A stretch of DNA of 64,000 bases from Acidilutibacter cellobiosedens (GTDB lineage Bacteria; Bacillota; Clostridia; Tissierellales; Acidilutibacteraceae). Below the pieces are notes generated by a model. That model did not search any database, was not told the origin of the DNA, and saw only the letters and a list, made by a program, of their open reading frames with translations. Position 1 is the stretch's first letter, and each line of letters begins with the position of its first letter. Below, in pieces: positions 17,242 through 26,775 of this stretch. Position numbers and translations under genes: made by a program. The stretch covers positions 1,106,673 through 1,170,672 of the forward strand of contig NZ_CP035282.1 of the NCBI RefSeq assembly GCF_004103715.1. The letters are read 5' to 3'.

Positions 17242-18156
17242 ATGAAAGCTGTTGTGACAATTATAAGGCAAATGGGAATTATGTACATATTAATGTTTAT
17301 TGGATTTATTGTATATCGAAAAAAAATAATTGATGAAAAAGGTTCAAGGCAGATGGCCAATTTACTTGTTTGGGTAATTAATCCGTTGGTTATGTTGATG
17401 TCATATCAGATGGAATTTTCTATGGAAAAGCTGAAACAGTTAGGTATTTCTTTTGCACTTTCTTTAGTTTCCATGATTATTGGCATCATTATAGCAGAGA
17501 TTATATTTAAAGATAACGGAAATATTGATAAGCTTGCGGTTAGTTTTGCAAACGGAGGATTTATAGGTATTCCGTTAGTTACTAATATATTGGGGGCTGA
17601 GAATGTATTTTTTCTGTCTGCCTACTTTGTTTGTTTTTGGGTTCTAAACTATACTTACGGAATTTATAGGATATCGGAAGATAAGAGTTTGGTCTCATTA
17701 AAAAAGATACTGGGAAATCCGGGGATCATTGCAATAATTGTTGGATTTTTGATTTTTATTTCTCCGGTTAAACTTCCCAAAATAGTTTATGATGCCTTTA
17801 ATTTTATCGGAAACACCAATACCCCTATTGCTATGATAGTTTTGGGTACTTATATTGCTGAATCCGGACTGACTACACTGTTTACAAATAAGCGCACATA
17901 TTTTATTTGCTTTATAAAATTGATTGTAATTCCGCTGATAATGGTAGGAATATATAAGTTGTTGCCGTCTTCTTTGAATGATATCAAAAAAGTTTTGCTT
18001 ATTGCCATGTCCGCTCCGGTTGCCGTAACGGTATCTATGTTTTCCCAAATATATGGGAAGGATTATAAATATGCCGCACAATTAGTTGGTCTGAGTACTC
18101 TGCTGTCGTTAGTAACCATTCCATTGATTATGCATATAGCCGATATTGTGTGGTAA
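17242..18156 (+). CDS. AEC family transporter (auxin efflux carrier-like permease)
   Basis: 304 residues with about ten membrane segments in two inverted halves of five. The half-way crossover shows the family-like FANGGFIGIPLV (about residue 107), and the second half has NTNTPIAMIVLG and SAPVAVTVSMF. AEC permeases move malate, lactate or other organic acids in bacteria, and the substrate cannot be read here. ATG 17242 is preceded by GGGGGT. A strong terminator follows directly. Confidence 0.85.
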   Translation: MKAVVTIIRQMGIMYILMFIGFIVYRKKIIDEKGSRQMANLLVWVINPLVMLMSYQMEFSMEKLKQLGISFALSLVSMIIGIIIAEIIFKDNGNIDKLAVSFANGGFIGIPLVTNILGAENVFFLSAYFVCFWVLNYTYGIYRISEDKSLVSLKKILGNPGIIAIIVGFLIFISPVKLPKIVYDAFNFIGNTNTPIAMIVLGTYIAESGLTTLFTNKRTYFICFIKLIVIPLIMVGIYKLLPSSLNDIKKVLLIAMSAPVAVTVSMFSQIYGKDYKYAAQLVGLSTLLSLVTIPLIMHIADIVW

Positions 18157-18186
18157 GAATTATTATGTAAGCAGAATTTTTCTAAG

Positions 18187-18242
18187 AAAGCTGTGAATAA
18201 AGTGATAAACATTGGTTTATTATTTTATTCACAGCTTTTTTA
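18187..18242 (+). terminator. Intrinsic terminator after AEC gene
   Basis: A 15-bp inverted repeat AAAGCTGTGAATAAA (18187-18201) / TTTATTCACAGCTTT (18224-18238) followed by a T run. Confidence 0.85.
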
Positions 18243-18345
18243 TGCACTAAATTTATACTATTTTATGTTTTGCTTAGATTTTAGTTATCAGTGCATATAA
18301 ATTTCTTATCATTCAGACATTTCAACCTTTCGGTACTATGCACTA
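18241..18345. promoter_or_regulatory. Three TATGCACT boxes, candidate activator sites
   Basis: TATGCACTA at 18241-18249, its inverse AGTGCATA at 18290-18297, and TATGCACTA again at 18337-18345. They lie just upstream of the sigma-54 promoter, where a LevR-type enhancer-binding protein would be expected to bind. No other copies were noticed nearby. Confidence 0.45.
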
Positions 18346-18347
18346 TA

Positions 18348-18364
18348 TTGGCATGATAATTGCT
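18348..18364 (+). promoter_or_regulatory. Sigma-54 (RpoN) promoter of the PTS operon
   Basis: TTGGCATGATAATTGCT matches the -24/-12 consensus TTGGCAC-N5-TTGCT, with the GG (18350-18351) and GC (18362-18363) elements at the canonical 12-bp offset. The operon also encodes a sigma-54-type activator with an intact GAFTGA loop, so promoter and activator fit each other. Confidence 0.8.
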
Positions 18365-18410
18365 ATTTATTATTGATAAATAACAGAAGTATATTATAAG
18401 GAGCGAGAAT

Positions 18411-18878
18411 ATGACAACGAATAAAGAGGTAGTCTGTGAGGATCTTATATTTTTAGATGTAGATGAAAGCAGCAGAGATAATTTATTACTGAATCTTGGA
18501 AACAAGTTGGTCGAAAAGGGATATGTCAAAGAAAGTTACCCTAGAGCTTTAGTGGAAAGGGAGAAAACTTATCCCACAGGGCTTAATACAGATGGAATTC
18601 CTGTTGCTATTCCCCATACGGATATGAAACATGTTAATAAGACTTCGATACTCATAGCTAAGCTTAAAAAACCCGTAGTATTTAAAGAGATGGGACTTGG
18701 AGTAAAGGATGTAAAAGCAGAACTTATTTTTATGCTTGCTATTAAAGATCCTTCATTTCAAGTAAAGACCTTGGGGAAATTGATGTCAATTTTTTCAAAT
18801 AAAAAAGAACTTATGAATATATATAATTCTGAAGACAAAAAGGAAATAAAAGAAAAGATGAAAAAAATTTTAAATTAA
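18411..18878 (+). CDS. PTS EIIA component (fructose/galactitol type)
   Basis: 155 residues of the PTS EIIA-2 family, a cytoplasmic phosphocarrier that receives phosphate from HPr and passes it to EIIB. The phospho-accepting His69 lies in VAIPHTD. The ATG follows AAGGAGCGAG. It is the first gene behind the sigma-54 promoter. Its EIIB and EIIC partners start 1.9 kb downstream, beyond IS copy 2, which was inserted at this gene's stop codon. The stop codon itself is preserved in the target duplication. Confidence 0.9.
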   Translation: MTTNKEVVCEDLIFLDVDESSRDNLLLNLGNKLVEKGYVKESYPRALVEREKTYPTGLNTDGIPVAIPHTDMKHVNKTSILIAKLKKPVVFKEMGLGVKDVKAELIFMLAIKDPSFQVKTLGKLMSIFSNKKELMNIYNSEDKKEIKEKMKKILN

Positions 18879-18974
18879 TAATGATAGTGTAAAGTAGCCT
18901 ATGAAAAACAGAGTCAAAGAAATTAGGCTCAAATGAACCTAGAAAATTGCAAAATATATTTAAACTTGGTGCGC

Positions 18975-19120
18975 CGCCACCCTTGACAGCATGCCAAAAC
19001 AATGCTGCGTAATATTTACCGACGGCGAAGAAACTCAAGAACAGAGAATTTATTGTGCCGTCTTAACAATATTGTAGCATTGTATTTGTCCTGCCATCAA
19101 GGGCAAGCCCTAAAGGGTGG
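18975..19120 (-). ncRNA. Structured non-coding 3' region of IS copy 2
   Basis: The reverse complement of the nested stem region seen at 30499-30644 in copy 3, read as identical. Flanking blocks are GCCACCC and GGGTGGC. Confidence 0.45.
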
Positions 19121-19161
19121 CTGGATTACCTCTGGCTCTGAAATCTAAGAACAGATAGAAA

Positions 19162-20604
19162 TCAAGATGCAGGATTTTCTTGCATATTGAGAATAACCTG
19201 TTGTCCTAGAAAAATCAAAAGTTGCCATTTGCCAGGCATATTGCCAGCATTCTTAAGCATTTCAACTTCATTTAAAGGACGACTCCTTCTATACAGTTCA
19301 TGAGGACGTAGGAAGTTGTAGTAGGCAACCCAAAGATTTACACCATAATAAGCACCATCATCAGTACCATAACCACATGTAACACGATAAGAGGCTTTAA
19401 AAGTGCGGTTAAGACGTTCAATCTTTTGTTTAAAGGGGCGATACTCCTTGGATACAGTATCATCGTTAGTCAGACCAATAACTTGTGTAACATCAAAGTC
19501 CCAATCCTTCTCAATCTTAAATTGTTGAGCAGCCAAAGGATAAGCACTGTAACCATCAGATATAAATTTTAAAGCTTTACCAGGGAATTCTTTAAATTTA
19601 TCAAAAGCCATTCTCATGGTAAGTATACAAGGTCCGACATCACGACTATTAGAGACTTGATAACCAAGAATAGAGCGGGAAACAGTGTCCATGATGAGCC
19701 AAACATAACCTTTGAGCCCCTTAATCTTGATATAGGTTTCATCAGCAGCTAGGTTATTTGAAGGATTGTAATCAAAGGCATCCACAAAGGGTTTGATAAT
19801 AACTGAGGCAGTTCTAGCATAGTTGGCAACCATAGTGTGTGAAATATTGATATTATGAATTTCACGCATAGCTTCAGCAGTTTTGCGAAGGGAAAGACCA
19901 AGATTAACATGATAAGTTAAACAAAGCCCCATAATATGAGCATTGTTCTTTCTGTATTTAAAACTTGTAGCCCAAGAAGGTAGCTCGTTCAAATCCATAG
20001 AAAAGAAATCTAGCGTAAATTCACGATAGATGTAATGAAGCTTGTATTTGTGCTTCTCACTAGGATCTAAGTCCTTAGGAAGTTGTTTTAAATTGCTTTT
20101 GTAATACGAACAATTTTTATTGACACATTTATGCACAATAAAGTGTTTACGGTCTTTTTTAGCAACTAAAGCATGTCCACAATAAGGGCAAATAAGAACT
20201 AAAGGAGAAGTTGCTTGTTCACCCGCAATAAAAGTTTGACCACAGACTTTGCATTGGTATTGGCCTTTGCCACCATTGTTATCATAAATGTATTGATGAG
20301 GGGCACCACATAAAGGGCATACAATCTCTTCGGGTATAGTTTTGCCATTACGACGCTGAACTGGCTTAATAGGCTTATTGTATTTCCAAAGATAGTATTC
20401 GAGCAGAAAACTGTAATCCTGCTTAAAGAACTTTTTGATTATTGGGAGCTTATCTATTTTAAATTTCTGATAAGAAGGACTTTTAGAATCATCAAAAGCC
20501 CATTGTTTAAGAGGAATATATTTTGCGATAAATAGGGTTAATTCATAAATTTGATTAAGTAAGTATTGATTATATACAAGTAAATAGGTTATAATTTGAG
20601 ACAT
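19162..20604 (-). CDS. DDE transposase of IS copy 2
   Basis: 480 residues, identical at protein level to the copy 3 transposase. N-terminal zinc-ribbon-like CxxC pairs are followed by an IS240-type DDE domain (AADETYIKI, ISDGYSAY, QKIERLNRT). The ATG at 20604 follows AAAAGGTGATCATTGTT. The frame is intact, so the element may be active. Confidence 0.9.
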   Translation of the reverse strand: MSQIITYLLVYNQYLLNQIYELTLFIAKYIPLKQWAFDDSKSPSYQKFKIDKLPIIKKFFKQDYSFLLEYYLWKYNKPIKPVQRRNGKTIPEEIVCPLCGAPHQYIYDNNGGKGQYQCKVCGQTFIAGEQATSPLVLICPYCGHALVAKKDRKHFIVHKCVNKNCSYYKSNLKQLPKDLDPSEKHKYKLHYIYREFTLDFFSMDLNELPSWATSFKYRKNNAHIMGLCLTYHVNLGLSLRKTAEAMREIHNINISHTMVANYARTASVIIKPFVDAFDYNPSNNLAADETYIKIKGLKGYVWLIMDTVSRSILGYQVSNSRDVGPCILTMRMAFDKFKEFPGKALKFISDGYSAYPLAAQQFKIEKDWDFDVTQVIGLTNDDTVSKEYRPFKQKIERLNRTFKASYRVTCGYGTDDGAYYGVNLWVAYYNFLRPHELYRRSRPLNEVEMLKNAGNMPGKWQLLIFLGQQVILNMQENPAS

Positions 20605-20779
20605 AACAATGATCACCTTTTCTATAAATTTTGTGTGTAGTAACTCAAATTATAACAGAAAATAGGGGGTCATTGTTTTTATTTTATAAAAAACTCTGTA
20701 ACCCTTGATAATATAAGGCTTTAATAAAAAAAGAGGGGTGTCTTATTGACACTACCTTAATAATAAGGGGGGATTTTTT

Positions 20780-21070
20780 ATGAATAAAATTAAAACAATC
20801 TATGTTGCTTGCGGTTCTGGGGTAGCTACTTCCCAGACAGTTGCATCAAAAATATCTTCCATGCTTGAAGAAGAAGGCATAAAAGCAAATGTCGAAGCAG
20901 TAGATATTAAATCATTGGAAAATATAATAGATCAATGTGATATCTATGTATCAATAGTACCTCTTGACACAGTACATGTAGATAAACCAACTCTTTCAGG
21001 CATACCATTTCTTACGGGAATTGGGATGGAAGAGGAGTTTGAAAAGCTGAAAAAATATATTAACAGTTAA
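20780..21070 (+). CDS. PTS EIIB component (galactitol type)
   Basis: 96 residues, a P-loop-like EIIB domain with the phosphorylated Cys11 in ACGSGVATS. It takes phosphate from EIIA and passes it to the sugar bound by EIIC. It lies 23 bp after the right edge of IS copy 2. Its ribosome site AAGGGGGG survives, but its connection to the sigma-54 promoter now crosses the IS. Confidence 0.9.
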   Translation: MNKIKTIYVACGSGVATSQTVASKISSMLEEEGIKANVEAVDIKSLENIIDQCDIYVSIVPLDTVHVDKPTLSGIPFLTGIGMEEEFEKLKKYINS

Positions 21071-21089
21071 ATAAGGGGGTAAATAAATT

Positions 21090-22451
21090 ATGTTGAGAGT
21101 TATTAATTATATTTTAGGATTAGGAGCGGCAGTTTTTCTACCTGTTATAATGATAATAATTGGTTTGATTATGAAGATGAAACCTAAAAAGGCTATTATG
21201 TCTGGTATTACTTTAGGAATTGCATTTACAGGAATTAATCTTGTTTTAAATTTTATGCTTGAATCCATAAGTCCGGCGGCATCTCAGTTTGTTAAGAATA
21301 CAGGAATAACTCTTACAGCAATAGATGCTGGATGGCCTACAATGTCAAGTATAGCATGGGCATGGCCTGCAGCAGTAATCATGTTTCCTATTCAGATTAT
21401 TATAAATATAGTAATGCTTGCTTTTGGATGGACAAACTGTCTTAATGTGGATTTGTGGAATGTGTGGGGGAAAATATTTACGGCAACTATAGTTACATCA
21501 ATAACAGGTAATATTTTTCTCGGACTTATTGCAGGAGGAATTCAAGTTGTTTTTGAATTGAAGAATGCCGATATAACTCAAAAACAAATATACAGGCTTA
21601 CAAAAATTCCGGGAGTTGCCTGCCCTCATCAGATGCTCATACAAGGAGCTTTAATGGCTCCAATAAATAAATTATTTGATTATATTCCGGGACTGAGGTC
21701 GTCAAATTTAGATGCAAATAAATTGAAAAGTAAAATAGGAATATTTGGTGAAAACAGTGTTATGGGATTTATCGTAGGTGCCTTAATTGCCATATTTGCG
21801 GGATATGGATTGAAAGATATTTTAAATACTGCCATAAAAGTAGGCACGGCTTTAGTATTTTTCCCAATGGCTGCTAAACTTTTTATGCAAGCGTTAGCTC
21901 CGATAGCAGATGCAGCAGGAAATTATATGAAAAAAAGATTTAAGGGAAGGGAATTTTATATAGGATTGGACTGGCCTTTCCTTGCAGGACAATCAGAATT
22001 ATGGGTAGCTACTATAATACTTGTTCCTATTGAACTTCTTCTTGCCGTATTTTTAAATAAATTAGGAGCAAATAATGTGCTTCCTTTGGCTTCATTAATA
22101 AATATATCCGTTGTAACTCCGGCCTTAATAGTAACAGGTGGAAATCTAATAAGAATGTTGATCATTGGAATAATTTTTACTCCTGTTTATCTTATTGTGG
22201 CAACTAATTTTACAAATATAATTACAAACCTGGGACGAAATGCAGGAGCGGTAAAAGCAGGGCAAGTTATTTCTTGGTTTGGGATAGAACTTCCCGAATT
22301 CAGATATAGTATTGCTCATGCATTAAATATTGTTCACGGAGATTTTATAGGACTGATATTATTCATAAGTTATATTTTGATATTTATTTGGTACAGTAAA
22401 TATATGAAAAAGAGGGATGAATCATTTGAAATGGAATCTCAAACAAAATAA
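21090..22451 (+). CDS. PTS EIIC component (galactitol family permease)
   Basis: 453 residues, very hydrophobic, with at least nine membrane segments. It is the sugar-translocating subunit of a Gat-type PTS. It follows EIIB by 19 bp and precedes a class II aldolase, so the imported sugar or polyol phosphate is probably cleaved by that enzyme, perhaps after an isomerase or dehydrogenase step encoded elsewhere. The exact sugar cannot be stated. No dehydrogenase of the galactitol pathway is in the cluster. Confidence 0.9.
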   Translation: MLRVINYILGLGAAVFLPVIMIIIGLIMKMKPKKAIMSGITLGIAFTGINLVLNFMLESISPAASQFVKNTGITLTAIDAGWPTMSSIAWAWPAAVIMFPIQIIINIVMLAFGWTNCLNVDLWNVWGKIFTATIVTSITGNIFLGLIAGGIQVVFELKNADITQKQIYRLTKIPGVACPHQMLIQGALMAPINKLFDYIPGLRSSNLDANKLKSKIGIFGENSVMGFIVGALIAIFAGYGLKDILNTAIKVGTALVFFPMAAKLFMQALAPIADAAGNYMKKRFKGREFYIGLDWPFLAGQSELWVATIILVPIELLLAVFLNKLGANNVLPLASLINISVVTPALIVTGGNLIRMLIIGIIFTPVYLIVATNFTNIITNLGRNAGAVKAGQVISWFGIELPEFRYSIAHALNIVHGDFIGLILFISYILIFIWYSKYMKKRDESFEMESQTK

Positions 22452-22471
22452 AATCAGTTGAGGTGATAAAA

Positions 22472-23122
22472 TTGTTGGATAATTGTAAAAAAGAAGTTTT
22501 AAGAATAGCACAAACTGCGGAAAGAAAAGGTCTATGTATTACAAACTCAGGGAATTTTAGCATGAGAGACGTTGAGACAGGATATATTTTAATAACTCCA
22601 TCTCATGTATCAAGAGAAAATATGTCTTATGATGATATATGTGTTCTTGATATAGACGGAAACATTATAGAGTCGAAAAATGGCAGGAAACCTTCAAGTG
22701 AAGTTTTGATGCATCTTGAGATATATAAGATGAGGGAAGATATAAATGGGATTGCTCATACTCATTCCAAATTTGCTACGGCTTTTGCAGTTATGAATAA
22801 GCCGATTCCACCTATAGTATATGAAGCGTCGGCCTACGGAGGGACAATAAATGTTTCTCCTTATAGAAGTCCTGGAACAAAGGAACTTGCAGAAAGCATC
22901 AAAGATACCTTATCAAAGTCCAATGCAACTCTTCTTCAGTCTCATGGAGCCGTTTCTTTAGGTTCTGACATAGAAGAAGCATTGCTAAATTCCTTTTATG
23001 TAGAGGATGTGGCGGAAATTTATTGGAGAATTTTGGCCGTAACCGGAGGAAAAGAACCTCCCATAATATCACAGGTGGAATTCGACAAGTGGAAATATCC
23101 CGACCAAATATTGTTTAAATAA
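22472..23122 (+). CDS. Class II aldolase/adducin family (fuculose-phosphate aldolase-like)
   Basis: About 216 residues. The fold is that of L-fuculose-1-phosphate/L-ribulose-5-phosphate aldolase-epimerases, Zn-dependent enzymes giving DHAP or glycolaldehyde phosphate plus an aldehyde. Visible are GNFSMRD (phosphate binding), the AHTHS metal-binding His pair near residue 93 and QSHGAVSLG near 153. TTG 22472 is chosen because GAGGTGAT is 5 bp upstream. The GTG at 22463 lies within that ribosome site. It probably cleaves the phosphorylated sugar delivered by the PTS. Confidence 0.8.
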   Translation: MLDNCKKEVLRIAQTAERKGLCITNSGNFSMRDVETGYILITPSHVSRENMSYDDICVLDIDGNIIESKNGRKPSSEVLMHLEIYKMREDINGIAHTHSKFATAFAVMNKPIPPIVYEASAYGGTINVSPYRSPGTKELAESIKDTLSKSNATLLQSHGAVSLGSDIEEALLNSFYVEDVAEIYWRILAVTGGKEPPIISQVEFDKWKYPDQILFK

Positions 23123-23153
23123 AAAAGACACTTTTGTGCCTTTTTTATTTAAA
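23114..23153 (+). terminator. Intrinsic terminator after the aldolase
   Basis: An 18-bp stem with one mismatch (23114-23131 with 23136-23153, core AAGACAC/GTGCCTT). It includes the aldolase stop codon in its left arm and ends in a T-rich arm. Confidence 0.75.
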
Positions 23154-23200
23154 TATGGCACAATTTAATATAAAATAGATATTATGTTGAGGGTGGTTTT

Positions 23201-26011
23201 ATGAAAAAGATAGATGAGATACTGAATTATATTAATAAAAAAGCGTCTGCAAATATTGGCAACGATTTCCTTAGTATGGGTACTACGGCCTCTGAAATTG
23301 AGAAAGAGTTAGGCATAGTAAGAAATAATGCAAGTACATTATTAAATAATTTATTTAAAGGTAATTTTCTTATAAAAATAAAAACAAGGCCTGTAACTTA
23401 TATATCTGCTGACATATTCAAAGATGTTTCAAAGGTAAAAAAAATAAAATATGAATATTCCATAAATGAAATAAAAGAAATTGAGAATATGATAAAACAG
23501 GAATATGAGGATCCGTTTGAAAACCTTATAGGATATAAGGGAAGCCTTGAAAATCAGATAGAACAAGCAAAAGCAGCTATAATGTATCCTCCTTATGGTC
23601 TTCATATTTTGATTTTAGGAGAAAGCGGGGTAGGTAAGACAACGTTTGCCAAGTTGATATATAAATATGCAAAAATAAAGAAAAATAAAACCGAAAACGA
23701 GTTTCCCTTTGTTTCATTTAATTGTTCCGATTATTTTAACAATCCTCAGCTTTTAATGGCTCATTTATTTGGATATGTAAAGGGAGCTTTTACCGGAGCA
23801 GAGAAGGACAAGGAAGGGGTTATAGAGAAAGCTGACGGAGGAATTCTCTTTCTTGATGAAGTCCATAGGCTACCTTCAGATGGACAGGAGATGCTTTTTT
23901 ATCTTATGGATAAAGGAGAATTTATGCGCCTTGGAGAAACATCATCCTATAGAAAAGCAAATGTAGTTATAATAGCTGCAACTACAGAAAAGCCTACGGA
24001 TGTTCTTCTTACCACCTTTCTTAGAAGAATACCTGTAATAATAAATTTGCCTCCTTTTAGGGAAAAGAGCATTGGTGAAAAAATAGAAGTTATAGAATAT
24101 GGATTTCAGGCCGAGTCAAAAAAACTGAACAAAAAATTAAGCATATCACCTGAAGTAATAAAAACCCTTGCTTTACAGGATACGAAAGGAAATATCGGTG
24201 AGATAAATTCTATAATAAAAATAACATGTGCCGAGGCTTTAATGAAATATAAAGAAAATGAAGATAAAATTAGTATTGATTATTTTATGCTTCCCAAATC
24301 CATAAAAGTGTCCAGCATAAATATGAAGAGTATAGACAATAAAACAAGGCAGTATTTAAACATATTTGAGAATAATATTGAAATATCTCCCGATTCTTAT
24401 TATAAAGGATTAAATTATCTGGATAATTCGTATTATGATAAATTGATAGATGAAATTTCTAATGTAAAGAATGATAAAGAGGAGGTAGCCAATAAATTTG
24501 ATGATATCATATCTTCTTATTATAATGATATCATTAAGAACAATAAATTTGATTACTGGGATACAAAAAAATTATACAATGTAGTAGACAAGAATATTGT
24601 AAATTTATGCAGAGATTTTATTAATGCTGTTTCCATGAGATTAGGGCTAAACTATAGTGATAAACTTTTTTGGGGACTATCATTTCATGTGAAAGCCATG
24701 GTAGACAGAATTAAAGAGGGAAAAATTATTCATAATGATAATCTTGAAGAGATAAAAGAAACAAACAAGGTCGAATTTAATTTAACGGAAAAATTTGCCG
24801 GAAAGTTGGAAAAAATATATAATATAAATATTTCAGAGGATGAAATAGCTTTTATAGTCCTATTGATTATTAATAGTGTGGATAAAAGAGAAAATACGGA
24901 TAAACCGGGGATTTTACTGATTTGTCATGGGGAAAGCACTGCTACAAGTATGGCTCAAGTTTGTAACAGCTTATTCAATACAAATTTGGTTAAAGCTATT
25001 GACATGCCATTGGATTCCAAAGTAGAAGACACATATAACAAAGTTTTGGCTTCGGTAATTGCAATGGACAGAGGAAACGGCATTATTTTATTGGTAGATA
25101 TGGGTTCTTTGATTTTTTTAGGAGACAGAATACAAAAACAAACGGGAATAAAAGTTAAAACAGTTCAAAACATAACTACTTTAGATGTTTTAAATATTTT
25201 AAGATTTGTTTTGTATAATGATGTTAATATAGAAAATATTTTAGAAGACGGAACAAAAAGTTATAGAGTTATATCAAAGAAAAAAGCTATTTTAACTGTT
25301 TGTACTACAGGAATAGGTGTTGCGAAAATGGCTGAAGAGATGATAAATAATTTGCTTAAGGAAAATAATATAAGGGGAGTGGAAGTTATTACATCTAATT
25401 ATGATGAGATTAGGGAAGGCACGGAAAAGAGAAATAGATTGATGAAGGAATATGAATTAATATGTTCCATAGGAGATATTGAACCTGATTTTGACTGCCC
25501 GTATTTTAACATAAGCCAGCTTGTAATTAATGAAACCAAGGAAAAAATAATAAAACTTATAAATATTCATATTAATCAAAATGAAAGATTAGATGAAGAA
25601 AAATTTAATAATTCCAATATATTTGAGACTTCAGTAAGGCTTCTTGAGAAGAATGTAGTTTTTATAAATCCTAAGATAGCTGTTGAAAAAATTAAAGAAT
25701 TTATAGATAATATAGGACTAAAATATGGCGAAGAAAACAGCGAAGAAATGATTAATTTAATTTTGCATTTGGGGTGTATGCTTGACAGGTTAATAAGAGG
25801 AATAAAAATTATCTACAAAAACAAGGGAAAATTTATTGAAGAGAATAAAAAGATATATACCTTAAGCAAAAAAAATTTTGCTTTATTAGAGAAATTTTTT
25901 AATATTACCATAAGTGATGATGAAATATGTTACTTTATAAAAATAATACTTCATATGGTAAATATCAAAAAAATTTGCTCTAAAACTGAGCTAACTGAAA
26001 GCAGTAAATAA
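23201..26011 (+). CDS. LevR-type sigma-54 activator with PRD and PTS domains
   Basis: 936 residues. An N-terminal winged helix region (about 1-75) is followed by an AAA+ domain with Walker A GESGVGKT (140-147), the sigma-54 contact loop GAFTGA (195-200) and Walker B ILFLDE (215-220). A PRD comes next, then an EIIA-Man-like domain (LLICHGEST, phosphorylatable His), an EIIB-Gat-like domain (VCTTGIGVAK) and a second PRD at the C-terminus. In LevR/MtlR-like regulators, PTS phosphorylation of these domains switches activation on or off with sugar supply. It should activate the sigma-54 promoter at 18348, 4.8 kb upstream. Confidence 0.9.
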   Translation: MKKIDEILNYINKKASANIGNDFLSMGTTASEIEKELGIVRNNASTLLNNLFKGNFLIKIKTRPVTYISADIFKDVSKVKKIKYEYSINEIKEIENMIKQEYEDPFENLIGYKGSLENQIEQAKAAIMYPPYGLHILILGESGVGKTTFAKLIYKYAKIKKNKTENEFPFVSFNCSDYFNNPQLLMAHLFGYVKGAFTGAEKDKEGVIEKADGGILFLDEVHRLPSDGQEMLFYLMDKGEFMRLGETSSYRKANVVIIAATTEKPTDVLLTTFLRRIPVIINLPPFREKSIGEKIEVIEYGFQAESKKLNKKLSISPEVIKTLALQDTKGNIGEINSIIKITCAEALMKYKENEDKISIDYFMLPKSIKVSSINMKSIDNKTRQYLNIFENNIEISPDSYYKGLNYLDNSYYDKLIDEISNVKNDKEEVANKFDDIISSYYNDIIKNNKFDYWDTKKLYNVVDKNIVNLCRDFINAVSMRLGLNYSDKLFWGLSFHVKAMVDRIKEGKIIHNDNLEEIKETNKVEFNLTEKFAGKLEKIYNINISEDEIAFIVLLIINSVDKRENTDKPGILLICHGESTATSMAQVCNSLFNTNLVKAIDMPLDSKVEDTYNKVLASVIAMDRGNGIILLVDMGSLIFLGDRIQKQTGIKVKTVQNITTLDVLNILRFVLYNDVNIENILEDGTKSYRVISKKKAILTVCTTGIGVAKMAEEMINNLLKENNIRGVEVITSNYDEIREGTEKRNRLMKEYELICSIGDIEPDFDCPYFNISQLVINETKEKIIKLINIHINQNERLDEEKFNNSNIFETSVRLLEKNVVFINPKIAVEKIKEFIDNIGLKYGEENSEEMINLILHLGCMLDRLIRGIKIIYKNKGKFIEENKKIYTLSKKNFALLEKFFNITISDDEICYFIKIILHMVNIKKICSKTELTESSK

Positions 26012-26025
26012 TTGTGTATTAAAAA

Positions 26026-26634
26026 TTACGAGCGATTTTTAATTTTTTTAATCGCCCAAAAGGCAAAAATTACTCCTACTGCCAAACATCCAAGAATAAT
26101 ATAGGAGTACATGTTTATTTGGTTTACAAGCTCTTTCCATTGAGAACCTGCAAATGCACCTAAGAATATCAATACGGAATTCCATACAAATGTACCTATA
26201 CCGGTATAGAGCAAAAATATCCATACATTCATTTTTGCCATCCCTGCCGGAAGGGAAATGAGGCTTCTTACTATAGGGATAAATCTGCAAAAAAATACGG
26301 TTATATTTCCGTGACGTACGAACCATCCCTTTGCTTTTTTGACGTCTCCAATTTTTAAATGAAAAATATGCCCCCATTTGTTGATCCATCTTTCTAAACT
26401 CTTTGTATTTACGAGCCTTCCTAAACTATAAATTATAATGGCACCTATTGAAGAACCTATTGTGGCAAACACTGTGGCAATCCATATGTTCATTCTGGTA
26501 TAATTAGTCATAAAACCGCTTAATGTTAATATTACTTCAGAAGGGATAGGAGGAAAGATATTTTCAAGAGCAATTAACAACATAATTCCGACATAACCCG
26601 AAGAGTCTATGATTTCAATAATCCAGTCATCCAT
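26026..26634 (-). CDS. DedA family membrane protein
   Basis: About 202 residues, DedA/SNARE-associated type with the family motif LENIFPPIPSE near residue 25 and FFCRFIPIVRSLISLPAG near 130. DedA proteins are inner-membrane transporters, some of which recycle lipid carriers such as undecaprenyl phosphate. ATG 26634 with GGGAG upstream is used. A start 27 bp earlier is possible. It is divergent from the APH-like gene. Confidence 0.85.
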   Translation of the reverse strand: MDDWIIEIIDSSGYVGIMLLIALENIFPPIPSEVILTLSGFMTNYTRMNIWIATVFATIGSSIGAIIIYSLGRLVNTKSLERWINKWGHIFHLKIGDVKKAKGWFVRHGNITVFFCRFIPIVRSLISLPAGMAKMNVWIFLLYTGIGTFVWNSVLIFLGAFAGSQWKELVNQINMYSYIILGCLAVGVIFAFWAIKKIKNRS

Positions 26635-26775
26635 TTTATAAAATTCTCCCATTATAAACAAATTTTTAAGATAATATTTCTGTAGTTTTTCTGTTTCAGA
26701 AATGATATCATATATTTACTATTTTTATTTTATCATGAATTCCGTGAGGAGGCAAGATAGTTGCAGGAGAAATGT

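Larger units (their letters stand above)
18883..20756 (-). mobile_element. IS copy 2 (1874 bp), inside the PTS operon
   Basis: The same element family, in reverse orientation: right end GATAGTGTAAAGTAGCC at 18883 and left end ending GACACTACC at 20756. An 8-bp target duplication TTAATAAT is at 18875-18882 and 20757-20764. Its length equals copy 3 and the transposases are identical, which points to recent movement. It separates the EIIA gene from EIIB-EIIC-aldolase and opposes their transcription. Confidence 0.95.

Noticed and set aside
23153-23175. TGGCACAATTTAATA upstream of the LevR-type gene resembles half of a sigma-54 promoter
   Set aside because: The GC of the -12 element is missing at the required offset, so it is not a complete -24/-12 promoter.
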